Positions 38,201 through 48,322 of a stretch of 64,000 nucleotides of DNA are shown piece after piece. The DNA comes from Temnothorax longispinosus (taxonomy: Eukaryota > Arthropoda > Insecta > Hymenoptera > Formicidae). The notes under the pieces are model-generated. The model did not search any database and was not told the DNA's origin. It saw only the letters and a list, made by a program, of their open reading frames with translations. The position numbers and the translations under genes are program-made. The DNA lies in assembly GCF_030848805.1 (NCBI RefSeq), contig NC_092365.1:1-64000 (forward strand), written 5' to 3'. The stretch's first letter is position 1, and each line of letters begins with the position of its first letter.

Positions 38201-40476
38201 CGTCCGTTACAGGCGGACCTTTGAAAACTTTCGATATTTCATACTCAAGACTCAAGGACAGCTCAAGACTCAAGGACGTTACCGCAGTCTTTGTACTCTT
38301 GAGGTATTCGGGAATATCATATATCTGCAATATACGTATAGTATATCATACAGACGTATTTAAAAAAAATCTCATTCATCGCGTTATGGATAAAAGCCGT
38401 ATACTGACGGCGAAACCGTACTTTCCAAAACTTTCGGACGAAAACTTGTTCACGATTTGAGCTTTCGTACCGATATATGCGACGACGGGCACACGGTCGA
38501 GAATAGTGCTTATAACGCTCGGTTGCTTTTAACTTTTAACAACAAGTTCGGGAATGGACGTATTTTCGCAATAGATGTCACGGTCGTACCGTGATGTCAT
38601 CGCGAATGTGAAGAGACGGACGAACGGCATATTTTCCGTATTCTCACGATATTTTAACGAAAGCTAGGACATTACATTACAGTCGGGATGCTACTGTACC
38701 AACGAGAGAGAGACCAGCACGAAAAAATTTATTAATAACGTCCGTTACACGCACCCCGAGACTGCGTGCGAGAGAAGCGGCGCGGCGGTTCGCACGAACA
38801 CACAGTCAAGGTATTACATCTAATATCTTTTTTCCTTTTTCCTTTTTCCTTTTTCGTTTTTATCTTCAGTCAGAAAGGGGCCGGAGACAACCACTCGAAG
38901 CCGGCGTGTTACTTCTCGAGGAGGCAAGCGACGACGTCGTGCGGATCGCGTCGCAGAACGCTTTATATAGGTATACAAGTTTCGATAAAGGCGAAAGTAA
39001 AGTGCTACTTTTTACTTAACAGAACCGGACACACCGGTAGATTATAGAGCTCATTAGACATTAGACACGTAGACGATAACGCGGTACGTGCGAGCCACGA
39101 GGAACTCGCGTTCGACGAACGAGCGGAGTACGACGTACAAGCAAGATATCGAGAACGACTATAATAAAACAAGTTTTGCTCGTTCCCTTGATCTTCGCGT
39201 TAACGCACGATCACGCGCCATAGAATATCGACATGCGTCTGTCCGTTCCGTTCGGCGGTATGTAGGTCGCGCGCATCGTGTGGGGTACGTATTAAAAAAA
39301 GTATGGCGTTACTCCTTTTATCTTTTCTATCGCCCGATCGAAGAGCGTACTTTCGCATAGGACAGACCACGCGCGGTTGGCAAGGTTGGAGAAGAAATCT
39401 GAACTGAAAGAAACACGCGTCGAAGATTTATAGTTCGAAGCGCGCGAAGCATCGCTCGCTTCCCGCACTCTCTCCGCTCTCGTCCATACTTAAACGTCTC
39501 GTTTATCTCGTTTACCGCGAAATGCACGCGGACGATAATAATTAAAAGCCAGGACTGCCAGGAGCCAGAACACGTTTTGTTCAGCTGCGTAGACACGACG
39601 GGCCATGGGCCGGGGGCCGCGGGCCCCTACTGCATTCCGCAACTCTGCAAGGCCTAGACGCGTATGTAGGGCGCGCGATGACGATCGCACCCGTTACGTT
39701 TACCTTCTATGCTGCACGTGCAAAGACGACGTTACGCAACGCTATAATCGCTAATGTCGCTATACACTTACGACATTTACGTCAAGGGTCTCTTATTTTT
39801 TTCTCCAATATATATATGCGCAGTCCAACAACGAACGACGTGTGTGCTTATATTTTTCTTTTCGAAAGTAAAATACCGCGAGATTCGAATGCCGTGGTTA
39901 TTGTTATTACTGTTATCAGTTTATTTTCTAAAAAAGAAAAATGTGCACGGCGCGAAATCATAGAGACGTCGAGATGTAAAAAATCAGAGACGGAGATGCG
40001 AGAGCCCATCAGCCCATCTAAACGTAAGCGCCTCAACGCCGCGCGCTACGAGCAGCTACGAGAGCGTCGATCCTCTCCGCTACGCTCTCCAACTCCAACT
40101 CCAACTCCACGTCAGCGTCAGCCGCGAGCCGCGACGCCTCCACGCTCCCAGCTCCCACAGGGGTCGAGCGTGTTGTGAGCGCACGGCGCACAGCGCAAAG
40201 CGCGCGCGAGTCGTAAGGTATACATAATGTACTCTGTACTCACATCCTCGTAACGTTAACAGGAACACGGGCTTTCAACAAGTCAACATCGTCGATGAGC
40301 TGAACGGAGAGCAGCGCGGTGCCACGGCACAGCAGCTCCCGTCCATCGGCGACAACGTTGCACGGGCCCGGGCCGCCCGGTCCGCCCGGTCCACCGCTCC
40401 GACAGCAGCAGACTCGCCAGAAAAGGATGATCGCCAAGATGACCGGTATCCCGCTCCGACGAGACCGCGTGCACAT
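32208..40476 (-). CDS. Lgr1: Glycoprotein-hormone-type leucine-rich repeat GPCR (LGR1/Fshr-like)
   Basis: Receptor class of vertebrate FSH/TSH/LH receptors; the insect ligand is GPA2/GPB5. Predicted exons in coding order: 40244-40476, 36419-36490, 36231-36302, 36079-36147, 35807-35950, 35514-35654, 35344-35409, 35091-35234, 34937-35008, 34543-34832, 34067-34246, 33765-33959, 32208-33622; 1030 residues. The LRR exons are phase-2 modules of 66-72 bp or doubled units, the classic LGR layout. The first exon encodes a signal peptide and a cysteine cap, ending VPVNVTR, which joins IDLTNNNITDIPPRAF exactly in frame. Seven membrane helices follow from about residue 500, with ERNYAITHAMHLNKR, GVSDYRKFAICLPFE and NSCCNPFLYAILT. 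These favour LGR1 over the bursicon receptor. The C-tail of about 200 residues is Ser/Arg-rich. An upstream in-frame ATG exists near 40620, so the start is not certain. Confidence 0.9.
36491..40243 (-). other. 3.75 kb first intron of LGR
   Basis: No exon can be supported inside. It contains a MITE at 36577-36740. The stretch 38600-40200 is richer in CpG than the flanks and may contain regulatory DNA. Open frames on the + strand (38082-38460, 38766-39047, 39678-40178) show no domain. Confidence 0.5.
36577..36740. mobile_element. Short MITE with CAGGRTGTCTAG ends
   Basis: Left end CAGGGTGTCTAGATAAAAAA, right end CTAGACATCCTG, inverted with one mismatch. Inside are two subsidiary inverted pairs: AAAAAAGGACAGAAAATGTC with its inverse near 36655-36682, and AGCGGTCATGGAA with its near-inverse before the right end. 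It is 164 bp, non-coding, and lies in LGR intron 1 close to exon 2. Confidence 0.75.
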
Positions 40477-43043
40477 ACCGATACCGGCCGACCCTGTCCC
40501 CTGTGCAGTGTGCGTGTCCGTAACTGCCGCCGCGGCCCGCTTATATTCACTTTCGCAGCTCTCTTTTTCCCGCCGCGCGCCGCGCCCAGGATACACCCGA
40601 CACGGGACACAGCCACAGGACAAGTCACCTCGACCTCACCGACCTCACCATCCTCTCCCGCGCCGCCGTCCTTCGACTTGGACATCCGCACGTCCGCGAT
40701 CCACGTCCGGGCACGCGTGCACGCGCGCGACCATCAACATCAACGCGAGCACCCCCATAAGGAGCCGTCGCCGTCGCCGTCGCCGTCGCCGCCACCACTG
40801 ACTGCCACCCCACCGGCCACCGGCGCGGGCGCGGGCGCGAGCGCGAGCGCGAGCGCGAGCGCCCACCACCACCACTATCAGTCTATCACTGCAGCCGCCA
40901 CCGTCCTTTATCCCTCGGGAAAAGAGAGATCAGTCAACAAGACGACACTGACCGCTGACCACTGCCCACTGTCTACGTACATGTAGTTGGAAACGTGTGC
41001 TATCACTGCTATCTCCAGCTCCGAAAAGAGCGAGAAAGAAAGAGAGACAGACCCCGCCGTTCGCTCCGCGGTACCATTCACCAACTGAGTACTCAAATAC
41101 TGAACTGATCCGATATATTACGCGCGGTGCCTACCTCACTACCTGCCTTATACCACCTTACATACACTGCCTACACGGATTGACACGGATTTCGTATTCG
41201 TATATCGTGCATCGTGCATCCCCCCTACTCATCTCGCCATCCCGTCTCCCGTCTCCCGTCTCCCGTCATTCCCGTCATTCCCGTCCCCCAACACCCACCC
41301 TGAAGGCCTGAATCTGAATCACTCGACTTTCTCGACTCTGATCTTGCCTTGCGCGATATGCGACTATTGCCGCAGGAAAAAAAAAAAAAAGCTCCGGTGG
41401 AGAGCTATTCGGTTGTATACATATGTACTCGATCGAATATAGCTACCTGACCGGATAAGTTCGCGATAAGCTATAGCTTCGCGCTGAAAATGGAACCGCG
41501 GTACACATATATGTAACATACGCCTCATCTTCATATTTTTCCCATCGTATTCTTGCGGTCGATATTCCTTTTCGGCCAGTCTCCATTCTCTCCATCCTCA
41601 GGCACAGATCTTCAGGACTCAGGACTGTTCAAGCATCTCACGTTATTCTTTTTACTTCTTCACCGCAACCATACTGACGTATATTACATGTGTCAATAAT
41701 AATATGAGAAAGTCTTACACGTACGTAGAGGCACAAAAATCAACATTTTTTTGGGAACGGTGCAGCTGTTCCTTAGATAAAAAACGTGTAGTATACGTAA
41801 TTAAGTAACAGTTTCACGAGAAGAGTACCTACGTATACTGCATTGCGTTCAATATCGAGCACGTCTTTTTAGAATCATCAAACCAACACCTTTCAGAACC
41901 ACCAAAAGTTATATTTACGTAAGCAACTCTCGCGGAAACGCATACGTTTGATATTAATAAAAAAAAAAAGAATAAAGGAGATTAACTTTCAAGTTTTTAC
42001 GTTTAATAAATGACTCCATCCTTACGTTTTTGCCGTCTCCTCATATACGTTTATCTGTGTTACGCTATGCTTACATCGACGCTATCTGTGAATACCTATT
42101 ATAAATATATATTTTTAATTTTTAATAATCTTTCGATGAACGCGCGCGCGTGTTTATTATTATCGATCAAGCGGGTAACGCAGGTCGGTTAGGTCGGTAA
42201 GTCAGGCTACTACTACACCCAGCGACGTTAAACGTTTTCACTCCAACTTACTGCGTGCACCAGTGTGCACTAGTTCAGCTCAGCAGTGCAGCATCGAAGC
42301 AGATATGTTTATGTTGATTTGTTTACGTTGTTTACGGTTATCGTCTACGCATATACACAAGTCCTGTCTTCTTGAGCTATTTTTCTTACGTAAACAACAT
42401 TAACGTAAAATCCTTCTATTAGTAACTAAATACACGTAACGCCAACCGTTCCGTTTGTCGTGTTCCTAGACGTCTAACCTAGAAAACGACGAAATGTGGA
42501 CGTGTAAGATTGTTTTGACGCGTGTCTATTTTTTGCATTTGTGCGCAACGTTCATCTTCTCTCAACTCTCAACAGACGTGCGTTAGTTTTTTTTTACAAA
42601 AATCACGTGTTAGATAACGTGATGACGTCGATGGGAAGTGTTTCTAAACTGCGACAGCTCTAACAAGTTCTCTGACGGTGGATGTGGGTGTGGTGTGGAG
42701 TGTGGAGGCTTGCCACTTCCCTGCCTGCACAGAATCAGATTCAACGTTATCTGCTTTTAAACAAAACTTGCGTCTATGCAGAGAAAAAAAGCGAAATAAA
42801 AATACGTGCTCCTTATTCGCTGCACTTTCCTTGTATCTTTCAGCCGTACGTGTGTATGTGTACAGACGTAAGAATTTTAGCTTTTAAATAATACTCACAG
42901 GGTGGAGAGCGCGTATTTTTATATCTTTTTTTTTTTCATATGTAAAAGTAGGACGCTCTATCCAACGTGATTTTATATTAATAAAATATTGTTTTCCTCT
43001 TCACGTACAGTAACTACGTAAGATACATAAATAAATATTCTGA
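40477..43043. other. Upstream region of LGR
   Basis: The part 40480-41340 is GC-rich and low in complexity (repeats of CGTCGC, GGGCGC and GAGCGC near 40768-40862), likely promoter and 5' UTR of LGR. From 41340 to 43043 it is AT-rich with nothing I can support. Proline- and serine-rich open frames here come from the low-complexity DNA. Confidence 0.5.
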
Positions 43044-45074
43044 TCAAGCGTACTCTTGCCTCACAACTTTAATCAACACGTCGTGTTTCGTATTCTTTGT
43101 GTAAATCTCAAGTATAGTATCATCCATATTACGTTTTAATCTCTGTGAACCGTGTATCTTTAAAGGAAAGCTCAAACTCTTTTCGCTGGGCAACATTTCT
43201 TTTACGGGAACAACACTGAAATAATCTGACGTTGACAGACTGGTCCAGACCGGCTCGGCTGCTTTGAAAAAGCTAACGGTCACGGTTGCGGGTTGCTTCA
43301 TTATGTACCGGAGGGAGTACGACGGGTAGACGGACGTACAGAAAATTTATCTTGTACGCCAGGATGTTGACGTTCGTCTTCTATCGTAGTTCTGCAAATA
43401 TTATTTTGACAAAAAATCTCCAAGTCGAACGTTCCCTAAAAGCCGCGACAAAGTACAATAAGAAAGAAATATATACATATATATTAGAAGAAATACACAT
43501 ACAAATGAATAAAAAGTCTCTTACTGAGAAATCAGACTCCACCCGCTTCGTCTACACGAATAGTGTCGCTTATTACAGATATCTCCGCGTCAGCAGTATC
43601 GTGAACAGGTAAAGTATCATCCGTGCATGCTTCCACTGTGAGCATTATCTCAGATTGATGAACGCCGCTGCACAGATCGCTTAGATTTTGCTATTTAAAT
43701 ATACGTTGTCATTATTACGTAAACAATAATGAGACTAGAGACTAAATACGTGTATACACTTACAATAGAATCGCCAAGTGACGCTATGCCAGGAACTAGT
43801 TGCTCCCCAGGAAAACTTTTACATATGGGAAACACAATAGAAATGACGTCCTCATTTTCATTTTTAGTCAGTTCATCTGGCTTTATTTTGTCACACACGC
43901 TGAGAAAAAAATATACGTTTGCCAGCGACGAAACGTAACGCCAATAAATATCTGTTTCAATATTTAGTGTATCTTTTACCTGCGTATTCGCCAGCGGGTC
44001 GGTTCATCACCATAGGTGATGTTTATCGTTGCGATGTGCGAGACTTCCGAATGTTGCACGAACGCAAAGTCTTCTTTCTTCGGATGAAACTGTATTGCTA
44101 TTTGCTGAGATTCTTTAGCATTAAGTATCACTTCCTTCGGATTTACATGCCAACTGGAGTTTGTTGAAAAAGTAACTAAAATTAATGCGTTTATCTGGTT
44201 TATCTCTGTATATAAGTACACATTATTCGTGTAAATATGTACGGCGTAAAGAGAGAGAATCGAGGGCGTACGTTACATAAATTTATATAAACCTTTTGGT
44301 ATAACTGTGATCTTGGCGAATGAACGTAAGTCACCAACATTATTCAATCTAATATTTGCGCTCAAAGTAGTTTCAGAATACAACGTGCCAAGTGACAACC
44401 ACATATTTCCACTCAAATCTTTAAATGTACCCGCGATTTTTACTTTGCTGCAGCCACCGTATCCATACAGAGGTATCTGTCAATTTAACGTGTAAATATT
44501 CCTTCTCCTTGTTAAAAAATAAATTTAAAAATATTTAGCAGTAGCATTAAATACACGCACTTTTTTGTACTGTTGAGATTGAGGATCACTACTTTCTTTC
44601 GTATAATGTTTGATGGTAATTTTTCCAACTACTGGGCCTACGCAATACGGATTGAACGCGACTGCAAGTGTCTTAATTTCTTGATGTCGCATTGTCAATA
44701 CCATGCTTGTGTTGATAGTTTGTTTATCTCCGATAAACTATAATGTAGATATTTATTGATATAACGTCCATAAACTCTTTCTCTAGATAACACTACATAT
44801 ACGTGTGTGTGTGTGAGCGCGCGCGCACACACACTATAGGTATATGATATACAGTACCTTAAAACTCTTATTGTCGTCACATATGTCTATTTGAATTTCA
44901 ATCTTGTTATTGCTCGTATTGTGAATCGTAAATTCTTTAATCTCACTTTTTCCTGTTTTGACACTATTCCATGCTAGGGCAGCGTGTGTAACTCTAATCG
45001 GATGTGTATTTTTTGTTACAGCTATACCGGATACCATACTGCGTGCAGGTGATTTTTTATCGCAAGGTCCAGAT
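43044..45074 (-). CDS. ASH-domain protein resembling the Spd-2/CEP192 C-terminus (5' end unresolved)
   Basis: ASH (ASPM-SPD2-Hydin) domains occur in centrosomal and ciliary proteins. Exons in coding order: 44858-45074, 44561-44737, 44293-44476, 43980-44175, 43764-43899, about 43545-43690, then less certain exons near 43330-43390 and 43044-43300. They encode beta-rich immunoglobulin-like units: ALAWNSVKTGKSEIKEFTIH, AVAFNPYCVGPVVGKI, IPLYGYGGCSKVKIAGTF, SSWHVNPKEVILNAKES and HDVLIKVVRQEYA. The first listed exon begins in phase 2 after a good acceptor, so an upstream exon is expected but was not found. Alternatively ATG at 45037 starts a short protein of about 430 residues. The exon at 43545-43690 meets an in-frame TGA unless a weak donor before it is used. 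The Spd-2 assignment is by domain style and moderate. Confidence 0.6.
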
Positions 45075-45191
45075 CTATATATAGAGATTCGTGCTTATTA
45101 TTATAATAATGATTATTACATGTGTATTATGTTAAAATATACAAGGTTTTATTGAAAAAAAAAAAAATAAAAAAACATATACTTCATCTCA

Positions 45192-45203
45192 AAGCTTTAT
45201 TAA
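45192..45203 (-). terminator. Candidate poly(A) signal of the MADF gene
   Basis: On the minus strand the sequence reads TTAATAAAGCTTTG here, 330 bp after the MADF stop codon. It places the MADF 3' end just upstream of the ASH gene's first seen exon. Confidence 0.45.
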
Positions 45204-45535
45204 AGATAAACTTAAAGCGTATACTTTTGTATAAAAAAATTATGCTAGATACCTTATATCTTATATTACATTTAGAGTACGCAACGCAACATTTGGAACA
45301 TTTTTATAGCAAAACTGTTTACACACTACATTACATATAATAGCATTTTACATTTGTCACATAAACATTTATATCTCCAATGCAAATTTTAAGTATGTCT
45401 TCGGTTAAAATTGAACATAGAATAATCACGTGAGAAACTACAACTTATAGGTGAAACCAACGTGTAACAGCGTACAACAAAAACAATGGACGTTAATTAA
45501 AAAAGAATATCTGAAAAGAGAAATGAAAGATCTTA

Positions 45536-46809
45536 TTACTGTACGTGCTCCAGTGGTGCTGTGAGGTCGTGAAATATTTTGTTTCGCCTTATACTGCGTT
45601 CTGGCTCTTCCATCCTTTGCAAAGAAAGAGCAATAAATTTTGCAAAAGCGTGTTCTACAGATGTAGAACCAACATCAAACTGCTGCTGCTGCTCATTATT
45701 TTTTTTTGAGGTAGCATTTTGTTTTAATATTTTGGATGGCGTTTGATCGTACAGATTTTTAGTCAAGTCGTCTCCGATATTATTTGGACGTGGTAAAATT
45801 TTTTTATAAGTTCTTTTATTCAAATTTATACTTTCTGTGACATTTGTTTCTGGACATTTAGTTGCATTCTTATCAAATGAAAAAGGAGGCATTCTTCCAT
45901 TATTTTTTTTCATGCTTGTCAGAGTTCTATAAAAAATTAAAGAAAATTAAATCACGTAGAGAAATAGTGTGTATTGATTTAGATATTTCTTTGCACGCAC
46001 GCACGCACACGCACGCGCATATACAAAAGATAGTAACCGTCTTCTTTGAATGTACCCATCTAGAAAGGACAATTCAGATAAAAGTGCAGATTTCTTTTTG
46101 CTACAAGCTGTACTTCCGCTTTTCAACGTTTGTTCTTTTTTTAACCTCACATATTGCTCTCTCAAATTTGTCAACCTCCTTTTACAATATTCAGCCGTAT
46201 AAAACGTTCCTGGAAAATCATACATTAATCAAATCACCATTTTATATATATACACGTGATAGAGATTTAAAAAAAGTGATACTATTATATTGGTACGATA
46301 CTATTATAAAAATGGCATTTTCTCTATTTACGTGGAGGGGTAAAAGCCATAGTGGTGTAAGTCAAATTTTTTAAAATACTGACTCGTGTGCATAAATACA
46401 ATCTATACAATATATAACGTGCATTTGAGCACGTGCATATTTTAAAAAATTTGCCTTACACCACTTCTATGGCTTTTACCCCTCCACGTGTAATGTTGCA
46501 AAAATGATTTATATTCAGATATTCACCAAGGTTCTTATCTCTCATGATTGATGAAATCTCCTTCCAGGCATTACTTTTTAATTCATTGTCTTTAAAGTCT
46601 GGATGACTCTTATCATACAAAAATCTTCTTTCTCTATATAATTCAACAAGGTACGTATCATCCACTTTTTCTAGGACATCGACGTTGTTAACAGTTGCAT
46701 TTGCCATATCTACTTTGTTTATAATATGTTCTTTTAACATCACATTTGTCACATCTCGGTTAAACGTGGCTATACCGACGATTTTATACTGGCTGTACTC
46801 ATGATCCAT
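45536..46809 (-). CDS. MADF-BESS domain DNA-binding protein
   Basis: Insect-expanded family of Myb/SANT-like DNA-binding factors (Adf-1 type). Predicted exons in coding order: 46527-46809, 46038-46209, 45536-45926; 281 residues. The MADF domain spans about residues 57-160: YLVELYRERRFLYDKSHPDF, NAWKEISSIM, TAEYCKRRLTNLREQYVRLK and ELSFLDGYIQRRRTLTSM. The donor after AACCTTG (GTGAAT) was chosen because it joins KNLG to TFYTAEYC in frame. Near the C-terminus VEHAFAKFIALSLQRMEEPE resembles a BESS motif that mediates protein contacts. The first exon could extend upstream in frame to an acceptor at 46880 (see findings). A MITE sits in the first intron, 28 bp from the donor. The target genes are unknown. 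Confidence 0.8.
46329..46492. mobile_element. MITE in the MADF gene intron
   Basis: Inverted ends TACGTGGAGGGGTAAAAGCC and GGCTTTTACCCCTCCACGTGTA. They continue inward with ATAGTGGTGTAAG against CTTACACCACTTCTAT, then AAATTTTTTAAAATA against its inverse. About 164 bp and non-coding. It lies wholly inside intron 46210-46526. Confidence 0.8.
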
Positions 46810-46879
46810 ATTTAAAGAAACATATTGTTGTATCTTTATTGTTATCCTCAAAAAGACTAATAATGTAATGTTGACGTAT

Positions 46880-48322
46880 CTGAAAGATTATTATGTTAGA
46901 TGTATATTATACAATATAGAGAGAGAAAAATAATTGAGTAAACAAAATATCATTGATAGAACATTATTGCAAGCAAAGACAAACTCAGGTTAAGATTTAA
47001 TCGACATTAGTGAAATCAGGCATAAATGCAAAGAGAACCAGAAGAAGAAGAAGAAGAAGAAAGAAAAAGAGAACGTAGTCGCAAGTAGAATGAACTAATA
47101 ACATATCTTATTATTTGTCAAGTAGATTGAATATGCATGTTAGTCAATTAATATATTTAAATGTTAGTTATGTTAGTTAATTAATATATTTAAAACTCAC
47201 ATACATATTTTCGCAGGATTAATAGGCCTTCGAAAGAAGTAAATCTCGCTTTCGGTCACCGCCGACGCGTGACACTGAACTTGTTTAAATCTTCTTGACC
47301 AAAGCTTTTTATCAAACTCTTCCGTCGTAAAACGATTCGTAAATGTACATACACGTCGTCCCCCGGTACCTATCTCCGTCGGTCTGCCTATATATACACG
47401 TCATTCAAATAACGTTACGTCCCTTTTTATAATCTCATTCATTTAAAATTCAAACTCATTAAACGATAGCACAATAAACACTCACTACATATAATATATA
47501 TTCTCCGTAATCAAGAACGGCATATCTTCCAACAGCTACGTAGTATACGTGTATACGTTGTACAATGGGATGAGTACCATCTGCATTAGATAAAAACAAT
47601 TTCGTAGACTGTATGCGGCTGTGGCACTGTGTGGCACTTCTGTAGGCATCAACAATCGTAGGCCCGTGGGCCTTTGAAATAAGAACCTCCGCACAAAAAC
47701 TGACAATTAAGGAACTTCCGTGTTCCGTCCGCGTCCGTAAGCTTAAACTTCAGTCCACTTCAGTCGTTCAGTCACGGTGGTCACGCATAAAGAAATCCAT
47801 ATCCGTCAGGGTCGTGCCGTAGGACGTATGGTATTTTCCCACGTAACGGCGTAACGGATAACCACGTAACCAACTTGTAACCAATCACAAACAGAAAATG
47901 CGAAACGCTCTCTCTTCTGATTGGTTACGCGGAAAATACGTACCATGGGATGTCACCCTAGCCCTATTGTTGTTCATCGAGTGTACAGAACAGACTTTAC
48001 AGACACAGACTATAGACTATAGACACCTATAGTTAGTGCCGACACTGCCGACTGCCGAGCCGAGTGTCAAGTGGTGTCAAGAGAATAGAATGTGTCGAGT
48101 CAGTCGAGTCTGACAAGAACATTGTCTTCTGTCTTCGTTTATGTCGCGTTAAATTTTCCAGCGAGGCTAAAACAAGTTATTCGTCACGTGTAATTTGTTA
48201 ATCCTGGCCGTGTCGAGCCCGTCCGAGTATTGGGAATCGGTGTTGGTGCCACATAACCTACATGACAGAAGAAGAAGTCTATTGTACGTTGTAATGCCAT
48301 ATGAAGAAAATATCGCGTTAAA
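46880..48322. promoter_or_regulatory. Divergent region of the MADF gene and TOP3B
   Basis: Holds the promoter of TOP3B (+) and of the MADF or ASH gene (-). Two minus-strand segments, 47201-47387 and 47486-47699, are stop-free and bounded by fair splice sites; they may be 5' exons (see findings). A palindromic CCAAT element lies at 47826-47950, about 370 bp upstream of the TOP3B start. A short purine run AGAAGAAG occurs at 47041-47061. Confidence 0.5.
47826..47950. repeat. Imperfect palindromic element with CCAAT arms
   Basis: Arms GTATGGTATTTTCC and GGAAAATACGTACCAT are inverted. Inner boxes GTAACCAATCACAAA and TCTGATTGGTTACGC are inverted as well. It is about 125 bp, with a direct repeat GTAACGG in the left arm. 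Confidence 0.65.

Noticed and set aside
38082..38460. Open frames of 93 and 118 residues in LGR intron 1
   Set aside because: No domain, no convincing splice sites, and codon use like the surrounding intron.
39678..40178. 166-residue + strand open frame
   Set aside because: Low-complexity Arg/Pro/Thr tail produced by repetitive CpG-rich DNA next to the LGR first exon; no recognisable domain.
40319..40986. Pro/Ser/Arg-rich open frames on both strands
   Set aside because: They overlap the LGR first exon and a GC-rich low-complexity tract; translations are simple repeats in several frames at once.
45536..46809. MADF protein as the missing N-terminus of the ASH gene
   Set aside because: The MADF frame ends with its own stop after a BESS-like motif and has a nearby poly(A) signal, so a fusion is not needed.
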